A stretch of 64,000 nucleotides of DNA, taken from assembly GCF_042660705.1 (NCBI RefSeq), contig NZ_JBHSUQ010000001.1; one strand, written 5' to 3'. Position numbers and translations under genes: made by a program. The DNA comes from Undibacterium_A arcticum. GTDB lineage: Bacteria; Pseudomonadota; Gammaproteobacteria; Burkholderiales; Burkholderiaceae_D. Positions within the stretch are counted from its first letter, which is position 1. Each line of letters starts with the position of its first letter. Under the pieces are notes generated by a model. That model searched no databases, had not been told where the DNA came from, and was given only the letters and a program-made list of their open reading frames with translations. Below are positions 31,496 through 40,529 of this stretch, in pieces.

Positions 31496-33511
31496 ATGAA
31501 TGCTCCTGATAGAGCGGTGATTCCCGCCGCCACCCCCGCAGACGCGTTGCGTTTTTTGGCCGCCGATGCAGTGGAAAAAGCCAAGTCCGGCCATCCCGGC
31601 GCGCCGATGGGCATGGCCGAAATCGCCGAGGTGTTATGGCGACGTCATCTGCGCCATAACCCGGCAGACCCGAACTGGATCAACCGCGACCGCTTCGTGC
31701 TGTCCAACGGCCACGCCTCGATGCTGATCTACGCGCTCTTGCATTTGACCGGTTACGACTTGCCGATCGAGGAAATCAAGCAATTCCGCCAGATGCATTC
31801 GAAAACACCGGGCCATCCGGAAGTCGGCATGACACCGGGGATCGAAACCACGACTGGACCGCTAGGCCAGGGACTGGCCAACGCGGTCGGCATGGCGCTG
31901 GCTGAAAAAATGCTGGCGGCCAGCTTCAACCGTCCGGGCCACGCTGTCATCGACCACCACACCTATGTGTTTATGGGTGACGGCTGTTTGATGGAAGGTA
32001 TCAGTCACGAGGTGTGCTCGCTGGCCGGCACGCTCGGACTAGGCAAATTGATCGGGTTTTACGACGACAACGGCATTTCGATCGATGGCGATGTCAAAGG
32101 CTGGTTCAACGACGACACACCCAAGCGCTTTGCCGCTTATGGCTGGAATGTGATCGCTGCTGTCGATGGACATGATGTCGAAGCGCTCGACGCCGCGATC
32201 CGGCAGGCCAAGTCGCAGCACAGCCGGCCTACCCTCATCTGCTGCAAAACCGCGATTGGTCAGGGCGCACCGACCAAAGCCGGGGACCACGATGTGCATG
32301 GTGCACCGCTTGGCACCCAGGAAATTGCGGCGATGCGCGCGCAAAAAGGCTGGGCCGCTGCACCGTTTGAGGTGCCGCCCGAGATGGCGGCGGCGTGGGA
32401 CGCGCGCGACACCGGCCGTACCCTTCAGGCCGAATGGGAAGCGCGTTTTGCAGCTTATCGGGCCGCGTTTCCCGCGTTGGGCGCCGAACTTGCCCGCCGC
32501 ATCGCAGGCATCCTGCCCGCCGCGCTGTCCGCGCAGTTTGCGCAACTGATCAATACCGCCGGCGAACTGCACAAGAAGGTGGCAACGCGTAAAGCCTCGC
32601 AAATCGTGCTGGAACACATCACCAGCATTCTTCCCGAATTTTTCGGTGGCTCGGCCGATCTATCCGGCTCCAACCTGACCCATGTCAAGGCATCGGTGTG
32701 GGTCAACCATCATGGCAGCGGGAATTACCTGAGCTATGGGGTGCGCGAGTTCGGCATGGCCGCGATCATGAACGGCATGGCACTGTATGGCGGGTTTATT
32801 CCGTACGGCGGCACCTTCATGTCGTTCTCGGACTATTCCCGCAATGCGATCCGCATGGCGGCGCTGATGAAACAGCGCGTGATTCATGTTCTCACGCACG
32901 ACTCCATCGGCCTGGGCGAAGACGGACCGACACACCAACCGGTTGAACACGCTGCCAGCCTGCGCTTGATTCCCAATAACCGGGTCTGGCGCCCGTGCGA
33001 TGGGGTCGAGACCGCCATCGCCTGGCAAGCGGCAATCACCCGTGCGGATGGCCCGACCTGCCTCGTGCTTTCGCGCCAGGCGTTGACGCCTTTTGAGCGG
33101 AATCCTGAGCAGACCAGCGATATCGCTCGTGGCGGCTATGTATTGATTGAATGCCCGCAGCCACAGGTGGTGCTGATTGCCACCGGTTCGGAAGTGGAAA
33201 TTGCCACTACGGCAGCCGTGCAATTAACCCAGGAAGGCGTTGCCGTCCGAGTGGTTTCGATGCCATGCGTTGAGACCTTTTATGTGCAGGATGCCGACTA
33301 CCGCAATCGTGTTATGCCAAACGGTGTTCCCCGCGTCAGTATCGAGGCTGGGGTGACCTGGTTCTGGCGCGCAGTCGTGGGAGAAAACGGCATCGCCATC
33401 GGTATCGATACCTTCGGTGAATCAGCGCCTGCAGAACAGTTGTATCAACACTTCAAGCTGACGCCTGCGCATGTGGCCGAATGCGCGCTTACTCTGATCA
33501 AGGGTTGGTAA
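31496..33511 (+). CDS. cbbT: Transketolase
   Basis: 671-residue thiamine-diphosphate enzyme that moves two-carbon units in RuBP regeneration. N-terminal SGHPGAPMGMAE, the ThDP motif beginning GDGCLMEGISHEV and ending near DDNGISIDG, the pyrimidine-domain stretch VREFGMAAIMNGMALYGG, and DSIGLGEDGPTHQPVEH. Intact, and the longest undamaged gene in the cluster. Its TAA overlaps the cbbZ ATG. Confidence 0.97.
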   Translation: MNAPDRAVIPAATPADALRFLAADAVEKAKSGHPGAPMGMAEIAEVLWRRHLRHNPADPNWINRDRFVLSNGHASMLIYALLHLTGYDLPIEEIKQFRQMHSKTPGHPEVGMTPGIETTTGPLGQGLANAVGMALAEKMLAASFNRPGHAVIDHHTYVFMGDGCLMEGISHEVCSLAGTLGLGKLIGFYDDNGISIDGDVKGWFNDDTPKRFAAYGWNVIAAVDGHDVEALDAAIRQAKSQHSRPTLICCKTAIGQGAPTKAGDHDVHGAPLGTQEIAAMRAQKGWAAAPFEVPPEMAAAWDARDTGRTLQAEWEARFAAYRAAFPALGAELARRIAGILPAALSAQFAQLINTAGELHKKVATRKASQIVLEHITSILPEFFGGSADLSGSNLTHVKASVWVNHHGSGNYLSYGVREFGMAAIMNGMALYGGFIPYGGTFMSFSDYSRNAIRMAALMKQRVIHVLTHDSIGLGEDGPTHQPVEHAASLRLIPNNRVWRPCDGVETAIAWQAAITRADGPTCLVLSRQALTPFERNPEQTSDIARGGYVLIECPQPQVVLIATGSEVEIATTAAVQLTQEGVAVRVVSMPCVETFYVQDADYRNRVMPNGVPRVSIEAGVTWFWRAVVGENGIAIGIDTFGESAPAEQLYQHFKLTPAHVAECALTLIKGW

Positions 33512-34194
33512 TGGGCAGCATCGATACATCGCAGCGTGCGGTCCTGATCGATCTGGATGGCACGCTGGTGGACACCGCCCCTGACATTGTCGAAGCGGCC
33601 AGTAGGATGTTGCAGGAACTGGGTGCGCCGCCGTTGCCGGTCAAGACGGTCAGCGGCTTCATTGGCAATGGCGTGCCCAATCTGGTGCGCCGTGTGCTGG
33701 AGGCCAGCGCGATCAAGTCTGCGGTACAGGAGCACCAGGCGCTAACGCTGTTCTATCGACATTATCGGGATACGAATGGGCGCTTCGGCCAGATATTTTC
33801 GGGCGTGCGGGATGGGCTGACGGCATTGCAGCAGGCTGGCTACCGGTTGGCCTGCGTGACGAACAAGCCACATGCATTTACCGAACCGCTTCTGGCATTG
33901 ACAGGATTGGCTGCGTACTTTGAGGTCGTGGTCGCAGGCGACTCGATTGCGCAGATGAAGCCCGACCCTGAGCCGCTATTGCATGCCTGCCGCCAAATGC
34001 AGGTCGATCCCGCGCTGTGCGTGCTGGTGGGTGACTCGGAAGTCGATGTTGCCGCCGCACGGGCGGCCCGGATGCCGGTCTATATCGTGCGCTACGGCTA
34101 CCCGGGACCGGATGGGTACAGCGGCATGCAGTGCGACGCCTTGATCGAATCGTTTGATGAATTACCGGCCCTGCTTGCAGCGCCATCCCTATAA
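33511..34194 (+). CDS. cbbZ: Phosphoglycolate phosphatase
   Basis: 227-residue HAD phosphatase that removes 2-phosphoglycolate, the product of the oxygenase side reaction of RuBisCO. Motif I LIDLDGTLVDTAPD, motif II CVTNKPHAFT, motif III Lys in MKPDPEPLLHA, motif IV VGDSEVDVAAARAARMP. Overlaps cbbT by one base. Intact. Glyoxylate formed from glycolate could feed the serine-glyoxylate aminotransferase encoded 12 kb away, although that gene sits in a different operon. Confidence 0.95.
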   Translation: MGSIDTSQRAVLIDLDGTLVDTAPDIVEAASRMLQELGAPPLPVKTVSGFIGNGVPNLVRRVLEASAIKSAVQEHQALTLFYRHYRDTNGRFGQIFSGVRDGLTALQQAGYRLACVTNKPHAFTEPLLALTGLAAYFEVVVAGDSIAQMKPDPEPLLHACRQMQVDPALCVLVGDSEVDVAAARAARMPVYIVRYGYPGPDGYSGMQCDALIESFDELPALLAAPSL

Positions 34195-34214
34195 TCAGAA
34201 AGAGCAACGGCGGC

Positions 34215-34290
34215 ATGGCCATCAAAGTCGCCATCAATGGCTATGGCCGCATCCTCCGCAATGTCTGCAACGTTCTTCGTGCCCACCACG
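34215..34290 (+). pseudogene. cbbG: cbbG (glyceraldehyde-3-phosphate dehydrogenase) N-terminal stub
   Basis: The first roughly 25 codons read MAIKVAINGYGRI followed by RNV and LRAHHEG, the start of the NAD-binding fold of GAPDH. After that similarity stops, and the next gene, cbbA, starts within 90 bp with its own AAAGGAGA site. The remaining 310 or so residues of GAPDH, and the cbbK gene that follows cbbG in many beta-proteobacterial clusters, are missing, as if one deletion removed both. Confidence 0.85.
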
Positions 34291-34380
34291 AAGGGGTCAA
34301 CACCGCCGGCGGCACCAACCGAATCGTGCGTATCGGAGAAATTCGACGCTTGACTACGCAGCCCCTTAAAGGAGATTTAC

Positions 34381-35444
34381 ATGTCCCTCGTATCGCTACG
34401 CCAACTGCTGGACCACGCTGCCGAACACCGTTATGGCCTGCCGGCGTTCAACGTCAACAACCTGGAACAGATTCTGGCCATCATGCAGGCCGCGGATACC
34501 TGCGACAGTCCGGTCATCCTGCAGGCCTCGGCCGGTGCCCGTAAATATGCCGGCGAAGCATTTTTGCGCAAGATGGTGGAAGCAGCGGTTGAGGCCTATC
34601 CGCATATCCCCATCTGCATGCATCAGGACCATGGCGCCAGCCCCGCGGTATGCCAGGCTTCGATCCGTTCCGGGTTTTCCAGCGTGATGATGGACGGCTC
34701 GCTGATGGAAGACATGAAAACGCCGTCGTCCTACGACTACAACGTGGAAGTAACCCGAAAGGTGGTGGACTTCGCACATTGCATCGGCGTGTCGGTCGAA
34801 GGCGAACTGGGGTGCCTGGGCTCGCTCGAATCCGGTCAGGCGGGCGAGGAAGACGGCTCGGGCGCCGAGGGAATACTGTCGCACAACCAGTTGCTGACCG
34901 AACCTGCCCAGGCGGCCGACTTCGTCAAGCGCACCGGTGTGGATGCGCTGGCGATTGCGATCGGCACCAGCCATGGCGCTTACAAGTTCAGCCGCAAGCC
35001 TACCGGTGACATTCTGGCGATTGGCCGTATCAAGGAAATCCATGCTCGCATTCCCAATACCCACCTGGTGATGCATGGCTCCTCTTCCGTGCCGCAGGAG
35101 TGGCTGGACATCATCCGTCAGTATGGCGGAGACATGAAGGAAACCTATGGTGTGCCGGTCGAAGAAATTTGGAAGGTATCAAGCACGGCGTGCGCAAGGT
35201 CAATATCGATACCGATATCCGGCTGGCAATGACCGGTGCGATGCGCCGCAGCATGGCCCAGCATCCGTCCGAATTCGATCCGCGCAAGTTTTTCAAGGAT
35301 GCCACGGCTGCAGCCAAGGAAATATGCCAAATGCGCTTTGAAGCGTTCGGCTCAGCCGGGCAGGCGGCGAAGATCAAGGTTACACCACTGGAACGGATGG
35401 CGAATCACTACACGAAAGGTGAACTGGACGCTGTTGTGCATTAA
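34381..35444 (+). CDS. cbbA: Fructose-bisphosphate aldolase class II (frameshifted)
   Basis: Zn-dependent aldolase joining triose phosphates in the cycle. Opens MSLVSLRQLLDHAAEH, Zn ligands in MHQDHGASP and further His residues in GTSHGAY and LVMHGSSS, with VEGELGCLGSLE in between. At 35168-35170 the T run is one base short; corrected, ILEGIKHGVRKVNIDTDIR follows and the protein has 354 residues, the standard CbbA length. Last gene of the cluster. Confidence 0.93.
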
Positions 35445-35690
35445 GGCAACGCTGATTTAGCGAGTGCAATGCTGTGACGAAACGTTATAGATGTCATAGA
35501 TGAAAAACACGGTAGACAGCAATCAAACAGCAGCCATTGGCGACGGCGGTGGATCAAGGTGCGGGATTTGGACAACACCGCAGACATCGGCTGGTTAGGG
35601 GAACACCGCAAGGCAGAGCAGGCGCGCAAGCTGGAAGATCAAAAGCCAGAGCTAAAAAAAACAGCTAGGAAAAGACGCAAGGAAAAGTCA
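35445..35690. other. Region downstream of cbbA
   Basis: About 245 bp with no recognisable gene. A Lys/Arg-rich plus-strand frame from 35559 (KAEQARKLEDQ) continues antisense through the next gene and has no ribosome site. I find no clear terminator for the cbb operon here. Confidence 0.4.
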
Positions 35691-35903
35691 CTAATCTATT
35701 CGGTTGCTCTGCTCCTCCTCTGGCGTCAGCCCTTTTTGCACTTCTTCGGGCGAGCCTTGAACATCGAGAGTCTGGTCATTCGCGAAATAGATGGTCGTCG
35801 TTTGGCCACCATCCAGGGATCGGAAGAATCGCACCAACAGCGGGTTCACGATTACTTTTTCGCCGTCTGCTGCTGCCGTAAATGTGCAGAAATCAACTCG
35901 CAT
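35691..35903 (-). CDS. Small 70-residue protein, function unknown
   Basis: Not recognised as a named family. A very good ribosome site, AGGAGG, lies 6 bases before the ATG at 35903, which argues for a real gene. The sequence starts MRVDFCTFTAAADGEKVIV and continues NPLLVRFFRSLDGGQTTTIY, then a short beta stretch and SPEEVQKGLTPEEEQ. The beta-hairpin plus short helix layout resembles small FlbD-like or regulator-type proteins, but this is only a shape comparison. Orientation is opposite to the cbb operon. Confidence 0.65.
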   Translation of the reverse strand: MRVDFCTFTAAADGEKVIVNPLLVRFFRSLDGGQTTTIYFANDQTLDVQGSPEEVQKGLTPEEEQSNRID

Positions 35904-36349
35904 GCTTGCCTCCTATAAGAGTGTGCGACAACCTGCTGCATATCCATATTTTAGAAGATGCTGCGAAATTGTTGAACTGCGCCCCGACTTGAGCTATAGC
36001 GCGCCAATATTTGTTGGTTCAGATTGAACTCTGCGACGCTGCTGCCATAAGCGAGCGGTTCCTGTGGCTATAGATTTGGCCCACAAACACAGTGTGCCGA
36101 ATCCCCTCACCCCAGCCCTCTCCCAAAGGGAGAGGGTGAGAAATGGACCCGAATTATTGAAACTTAATTCGGGCCGGATCAATAATGCGTGGGTCCTGAA
36201 ATCGTGAAAAGGGAGGGTCGATGTACAGTGAAATTCAACACTTAGTGTGGCCGAAATACCCGCCCCACCGGGACGGCCGAAGGCACGTCGGTTGCAGTCC
36301 GCGTGGAGCGCTGGGCTAGCTAGGAGGACTGACGTATGCCACTCGTCGA
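35904..36349. other. Intergenic region with a repeat hairpin
   Basis: About 450 bp with no convincing gene; it should contain the promoter of the small protein on the minus strand and the interspersed repeat listed separately. Confidence 0.5.
36101..36140. repeat. CCCTCTCCC-AAA-GGGAGAGGG interspersed hairpin
   Basis: A perfect 9-bp inverted repeat (36116-36124 and 36128-36136) with an AAA loop, preceded by CCCCTCACCCCAG and followed by TGAGAA. Elements of this shape are common intergenic repeats in proteobacteria. It may also stop transcription, but no T tract follows. Confidence 0.75.
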
Positions 36350-36814
36350 TTAACCGGAACGCGGTGAAAATGGCGCAACCGCTCCCGGCTTTCTCAGCAT
36401 CTTGTCCACTTCCGCTACATGCATCTCTTCAGCCTGAATCATCTGCCGTGCGAATTCCTCCAGCGCGATGAAACGCGCTTGCACCAGCTCTAACAACTCA
36501 CGGTAGAGAGCCAGTGCTTTGCCTTCCGCTTCCAACGACTCGATCAGCATGGCGATGATGTCATGTTTGTGCGAGTCTAAAAGGGGCCCGATGGCGAGGG
36601 AAGGATACGCACCGAGAGTCGTAATCCACTCGCCGGCTTGCTGTGCATGCAACAGCGATTCGTCGGCCTGTGCGCGCAACCAGGACACGATCGGAATTCG
36701 GCTAAACCCGAAGACGAGGAAGGAATAGTGCGTATAGCGTATTACCCCCGCCAATTCCGCTTCGAGTATTCGATTCAACACGGCAACCACTTCGTCCTTA
36801 TCGATGTCTGGCAT
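36350..36814 (-). CDS. Bacterioferritin-like diiron protein
   Basis: 154-residue four-helix protein of the ferritin superfamily, closest in layout to bacterioferritin. Glu/His ligands are visible in RILEAELAGVIRYTHYSF, ADESLLHAQQAGEW, ESLEAEGKALALYREL and MIQAEEMHVAEVDKML. Expected role: iron oxidation and storage or oxidative-stress protection. The start at 36814 is fixed by the near-perfect GGAGGTGAT site. A bacterioferritin-associated ferredoxin gene is not adjacent. Confidence 0.85.
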   Translation of the reverse strand: MPDIDKDEVVAVLNRILEAELAGVIRYTHYSFLVFGFSRIPIVSWLRAQADESLLHAQQAGEWITTLGAYPSLAIGPLLDSHKHDIIAMLIESLEAEGKALALYRELLELVQARFIALEEFARQMIQAEEMHVAEVDKMLRKPGAVAPFSPRSG

Positions 36815-37045
36815 GTGAATCACCTCCGTCGTAAGCAAGGCCCCATCGCGCAGGGCTTGGGGCTAAAGACTTGGCAACAAATGCGTTGTATGAGCAGACG
36901 CACAATAGAAAGGTACGTTCGCGCTAGCGATACCCTAAGTTGTTTATACGTCAAAACGACAAAAAACAAGGCGTATGCTGCCCAACTATGATGACAACGA
37001 AAATAGACGTCCCATATCTTTACGTTGTCATATTTTTTATATACG

Positions 37046-37083
37046 AAAAAAACCTCCCAGTTCTTTACAGAAAATGGGAGGTT
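37046..37083 (-). terminator. Rho-independent terminator of ssb
   Basis: Inverted repeat AACCTCCCA (37051-37059) / TGGGAGGTT (37075-37083). Read on the minus strand the stem is followed by a run of T, about 80 bp after the ssb stop. Confidence 0.85.
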
Positions 37084-37166
37084 GAGTAATGTTATTTAAT
37101 CTTTAAAAAACAATGAGTTGCAAAATAAAACAACTCAGTTACATAACACCTAAAGTTCTATCCGCA

Positions 37167-37649
37167 TCAAAACGGAATATCGTCGTCCATATCAGAAAAA
37201 TTCGGTGCCGGCTTGGCGGCCTGACGCGGTGCCGATGCTGGTGCCGGTGCCGATGCCTGCTGACGCGGCGCCGGGGCGCTGTAACCCTCATCCATCGGCG
37301 CGCTGCCCATGCCCTGACGGCCGCCCAGCATCTGCATGGTGTCGGCGCGGATGTCGGTTGCGTATTTCTCGACGCCATCCTTGTCGGTGTACTTACGGGT
37401 GCGCAGGCTGCCTTCGATGTATACCTGCGAGCCCTTTTTCAGGTACTGGCCGGCGATCTCGGCCAGCTTGCCGAAGAAGGTGATGCGGTGCCACTCGGTT
37501 TGTTCTTTTTTCTCGCCGGTATTCTTGTCTTTCCAAGAATCGGTGGTTGCTACTGCGATGGTCGCCATCGCGTCGCCGCTCGGCATATAGCGCATTTCGG
37601 GGTCGCGGCCGAGGTTGCCGACGATGATGACTTTGTTGACTGATGCCAT
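37167..37649 (-). CDS. ssb: Single-stranded DNA-binding protein
   Basis: 160-residue SSB needed in replication, recombination and repair. N-terminal OB fold (SVNKVIIVGNLGRDPEMRYM, TEWHRITFFGKLAEIAGQYL, KGSQVYIEGSLRTRKY), a Gln/Pro/Ala-rich linker, and the acidic protein-interaction tail DMDDDIPF. The start at 37649 follows AGGAGA. Monocistronic, with a terminator. In many Burkholderiales ssb lies beside uvrA; here about 13 kb separate them. Confidence 0.96.
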   Translation of the reverse strand: MASVNKVIIVGNLGRDPEMRYMPSGDAMATIAVATTDSWKDKNTGEKKEQTEWHRITFFGKLAEIAGQYLKKGSQVYIEGSLRTRKYTDKDGVEKYATDIRADTMQMLGGRQGMGSAPMDEGYSAPAPRQQASAPAPASAPRQAAKPAPNFSDMDDDIPF

Positions 37650-37809
37650 GGTTTTCTCCTGATTCTCTGTCGAACGCCAATTCTTTGTGTCACTTGACAA
37701 TACTTGCTGTCACTCACAACCACATAAAATCAAGCACTTAGAAAAACACAATGATTTGCCACTGTTTTTTTCTGAAATACGGCGTTGTTACAATAACAAC
37801 TTTAACAAA

Positions 37810-38211
37810 TTGTGCTGCGTAAAATCCCTTGGTGCGAATCCGCAATTATACCTATGAAGAACGGCACAAGACCCATTCATACACGGCTGAGCAGGTTGTC
37901 GGGTCTTCATCGGCCAGCAGGTACTCCAAATTTCACCGGGATCAAAGAACAATGCCGCGTCCAGATCGAGGCCGGTTCGCCCCCAGCGCATCAAATGCGC
38001 GATGCAATGCCTGACAGTTGATGTGCCAAGCATTTTTCAAAATATTGAAGGTCTTCCAGCGCCGGAACCAGTCGATCAATTCGATGATGTCGTCAAGGGA
38101 TGCTGTCGTGCGATTGGTCAGCAAGCGCCACGAGATTGGCTCGACGTCTGCCGGCACATCGAACTCCTCCGCGGCGTGACGGCATGCGTCGAATGTAAAT
38201 ACATGCCGCAC
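37810..38211 (-). mobile_element. IS4-family transposase remnant
   Basis: Two overlapping reading frames hold pieces of an IS4-type transposase C-terminal region: EPISWRLLTNRTTASLDDI, IELIDWFRRW and FNILKN in one frame, then RIAHLMR-like and DLDAALFFDPGEI in another. Key parts are missing between the pieces and the gene is broken by several indels and deletions. No terminal repeats were identified. Confidence 0.75.
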
Positions 38212-38370
38212 TGTAATGATCAGGCTAAGGCGGACATCGTACGTGGGGTATTGCTCAGCTTGCGCGCATGATCTGTCTGCCGACTGACACGCGCATCTCT
38301 AGATTGCAGCGCGCGTGACAGATATGTATAGCGACGGAACCAAAAGCGCCCGTAAGCGCCGTTTTACGCG

Positions 38371-38396
38371 ACCTTCAAATTGTAGAAGGCCGCGCC
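38371..38396 (-). terminator. Possible terminator of the porin gene
   Basis: Stem CGCGACCTTC (38371-38380) / GAAGGCCGCG (38387-38396) just after the porin stop; pairing is complete on the minus-strand RNA if one G-U pair is allowed. The T tract is poor, so function is uncertain. Confidence 0.45.
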
Positions 38397-38411
38397 TAGA
38401 GCGTTGAGCGA

Positions 38412-39412
38412 TTAGAAGAAGTGACGGATACCGATATTGAACAATTTGTCCGTGTTGCCGGCAGCAGCAACTTTGATTTTGGCCGCACCATCGTTGCGCA
38501 ATTCGCCGTAGCTGGTATACAGGGCAGTACGCTTGGACAGGTTGTGGATGTATCCGATAGCCGCCTGGCTAGAATTGTCGTTGGTAATCGCCCTATCCGT
38601 TTTGCGGATGTAGGAAATCAAGAAAGTGCCTGCTGCGCCGACTGGTGCGGTCAAGCCAATCAGTGCATCGCGTTGGTCGCGTTGCGTGGTAGCGGCGCTG
38701 CCAAATACAACGCCTTTTTCCCATGAATAGGTCGCAAATGCTTTCACCACGCCAAAATTATAATTACCACCAAGCAATGTCACCTTGGTGCTGTCGGTGC
38801 CGGCGGCGTTCTTGATATTCTGGTGAGTCAATACAACATCGACCGGACCTTTTCTGTAGCCGATGTAACCTGCAACAGTACGGCTGGCCGATGCGTCGCC
38901 GGGAACTTCACCCAGACCATATTGCAGTTCCCCTCTGAAGCCATTAGTGCCGTAACCGTAGGAGATCAGGTTGTCGGTGCGTTTGCCGCTAAAGGCGAAC
39001 AAGTTTGCTGAGTCGCCAGCCAGAGAATCACCAAACGGATCGAAGGTTTCCACGTTGGCGTAGAGGGGGTTCTTTTGCCGGCCAAACTTGACGGTGCCGA
39101 AACCGCCGGTCAGGCCAATGAAAGATTGGCGGTTAAACAATTTTGCAGCATCTGCCTGTGCGCCAGTGTCGGCAGTAAAGCCGTTTCAAATTGAAAAATG
39201 GCGGAAAGGCCACCACCGAGGTCTTCGCTGCCCTTAAAGCCCAGGCGGCTACCGTTCAAACCGCCGTCATCCATTCTGGTCAGGGAGGTGCTGCCGTTGT
39301 TCTCATGTGCTAAGCCGAGGTCAACCACGCCGTAGATGGTTACATTCGATTGGGCTTGCGCTACACCGGCAATTGAACCGAGTACAGCCAGTGCGATCAG
39401 GGTTTTTTTCAT
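38412..39412 (-). CDS. Outer-membrane general porin (frameshifted)
   Basis: Trimeric 16-strand porin for passive uptake of small solutes. Signal peptide of about 20 residues (MKKTLIALAVLGSIAGVAQA), then QSNVTIYGVVDLGL, the GSRLGFKGSEDLGGGL motif, RQSFIGLTGGFGTVKFGR, and a terminal Phe (GIRHFF) required for outer-membrane assembly. One G appears missing at 39180-39182; restoring it reads through FETGFTADTG and gives 333 residues. Monocistronic. Confidence 0.93.
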
Positions 39413-39720
39413 TTGTCGTCCTTGATAATTATTGTGCTTGAGAATCCGCTCAAGCTTGCCGGGTGAACAAACATTACGGTCGAACGTGATTGAGATCGAC
39501 GTTATTGGTGAACCATGTCAACGAGTTTCGATGACATTTTTATTGGCTTTATCTGTGCTTTCCTGAAGCGACCGGAGGTCGACCATATGACTATCAGAAC
39601 CGAGCGCTCCGGTTGATTAGAACGCCATCAACGGGAACGACGATTTGAACGGCGACGCGGGATCGGCTTGACCCGCAATCTGCATGGCTGGCCTTCAGCT
39701 TGGAAGACTGGAGATCACCC
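39413..39720. other. Intergenic region upstream of the porin gene
   Basis: 308 bp without a gene. It should contain the porin promoter on the minus strand; no clear regulatory motif was found. Confidence 0.5.
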
Positions 39721-40488
39721 TTAGAGCTGGACTGACGCGTGCCCGATGCCGTCGAAAACGACAGTCACAAGATCGCCGGCAGCAGCGTCGAGAATGCCGA
39801 CCCATGTTCCAGTGGTCACCACGCTGCCAGCTTCGACGACCCGGCCTTCTCGCGTGGCGTGGCGCAACCATGCGGCGACACAGAAAGTGGGATCGCCGAG
39901 CGCATGCGTGCCGCAGCGTTCCGTGCTCTCCTGGGCGATCTGCACCTGGCAGCGTTGTGCCGCCCAATCCCTTGGCTTAAAGGCCTGCCATTCGCCAAGC
40001 ACCAGCGCGCCATGTGACTGCAGATCCGCCAGCTTCAGCAGCGCGGGCGCATCGATGGATTGGTCCCAGCGGGAATCGACAATTTCAATCGAGACCGCCA
40101 TGGCATCGATCAACTCAGTGGCAGCCGGGCCGTCGAGCGTGGCAGCCAGCGCGGCATCGACATCGCGCGCAAGGCGCAACGCAATCTCCGCCTCAATGCC
40201 ACGCCACGTGAATGGCCAACTGCCGGCATGCGCCGGACTGGTCCACACGCCGGCTGGCGGTAATGCCGCGTGGGTCAGCGCCGCTGCACGCGATGGGCCG
40301 CCGGATTTCCAGTACCGCCCTGCGCTTGGCATCTGCCAGCCCAACGATTGAGCCACTGCGGATTGCACGGCATAAGCCTCGTCGGCATTGCTAAGCGCAT
40401 CGGCATAGTGAGTCGCGTCGGTGGTGCGATGCTCGTGCCTTGCACGGATCAGTGCTTCTGTCACGGTGGCAATCATTGATGTATTCAT
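39721..40488 (-). CDS. 2-keto-4-pentenoate hydratase / FAH-superfamily protein
   Basis: 255-residue member of the hydratase-decarboxylase branch of the fumarylacetoacetate hydrolase superfamily. The metal-binding Glu residues lie in WRGIEAEIALRLARDV, and the conserved SIEIVDSRW and GTWVGILDAAAGD follow. Such enzymes add water to 2-hydroxypentadienoate-type intermediates or decarboxylate related keto acids. Last gene of the minus-strand catabolic cluster. Confidence 0.8.
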   Translation of the reverse strand: MNTSMIATVTEALIRARHEHRTTDATHYADALSNADEAYAVQSAVAQSLGWQMPSAGRYWKSGGPSRAAALTHAALPPAGVWTSPAHAGSWPFTWRGIEAEIALRLARDVDAALAATLDGPAATELIDAMAVSIEIVDSRWDQSIDAPALLKLADLQSHGALVLGEWQAFKPRDWAAQRCQVQIAQESTERCGTHALGDPTFCVAAWLRHATREGRVVEAGSVVTTGTWVGILDAAAGDLVTVVFDGIGHASVQL

Positions 40489-40529
40489 GGTTTGATATTC
40501 TGTACAAAGACTTTGTTGGAATCAGTAAA

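Noticed and set aside
35559..35918. 119-residue Lys/Arg-rich plus-strand frame
   Set aside because: No ribosome site, no family similarity, and its second half is antisense to the well-supported 70-residue gene.
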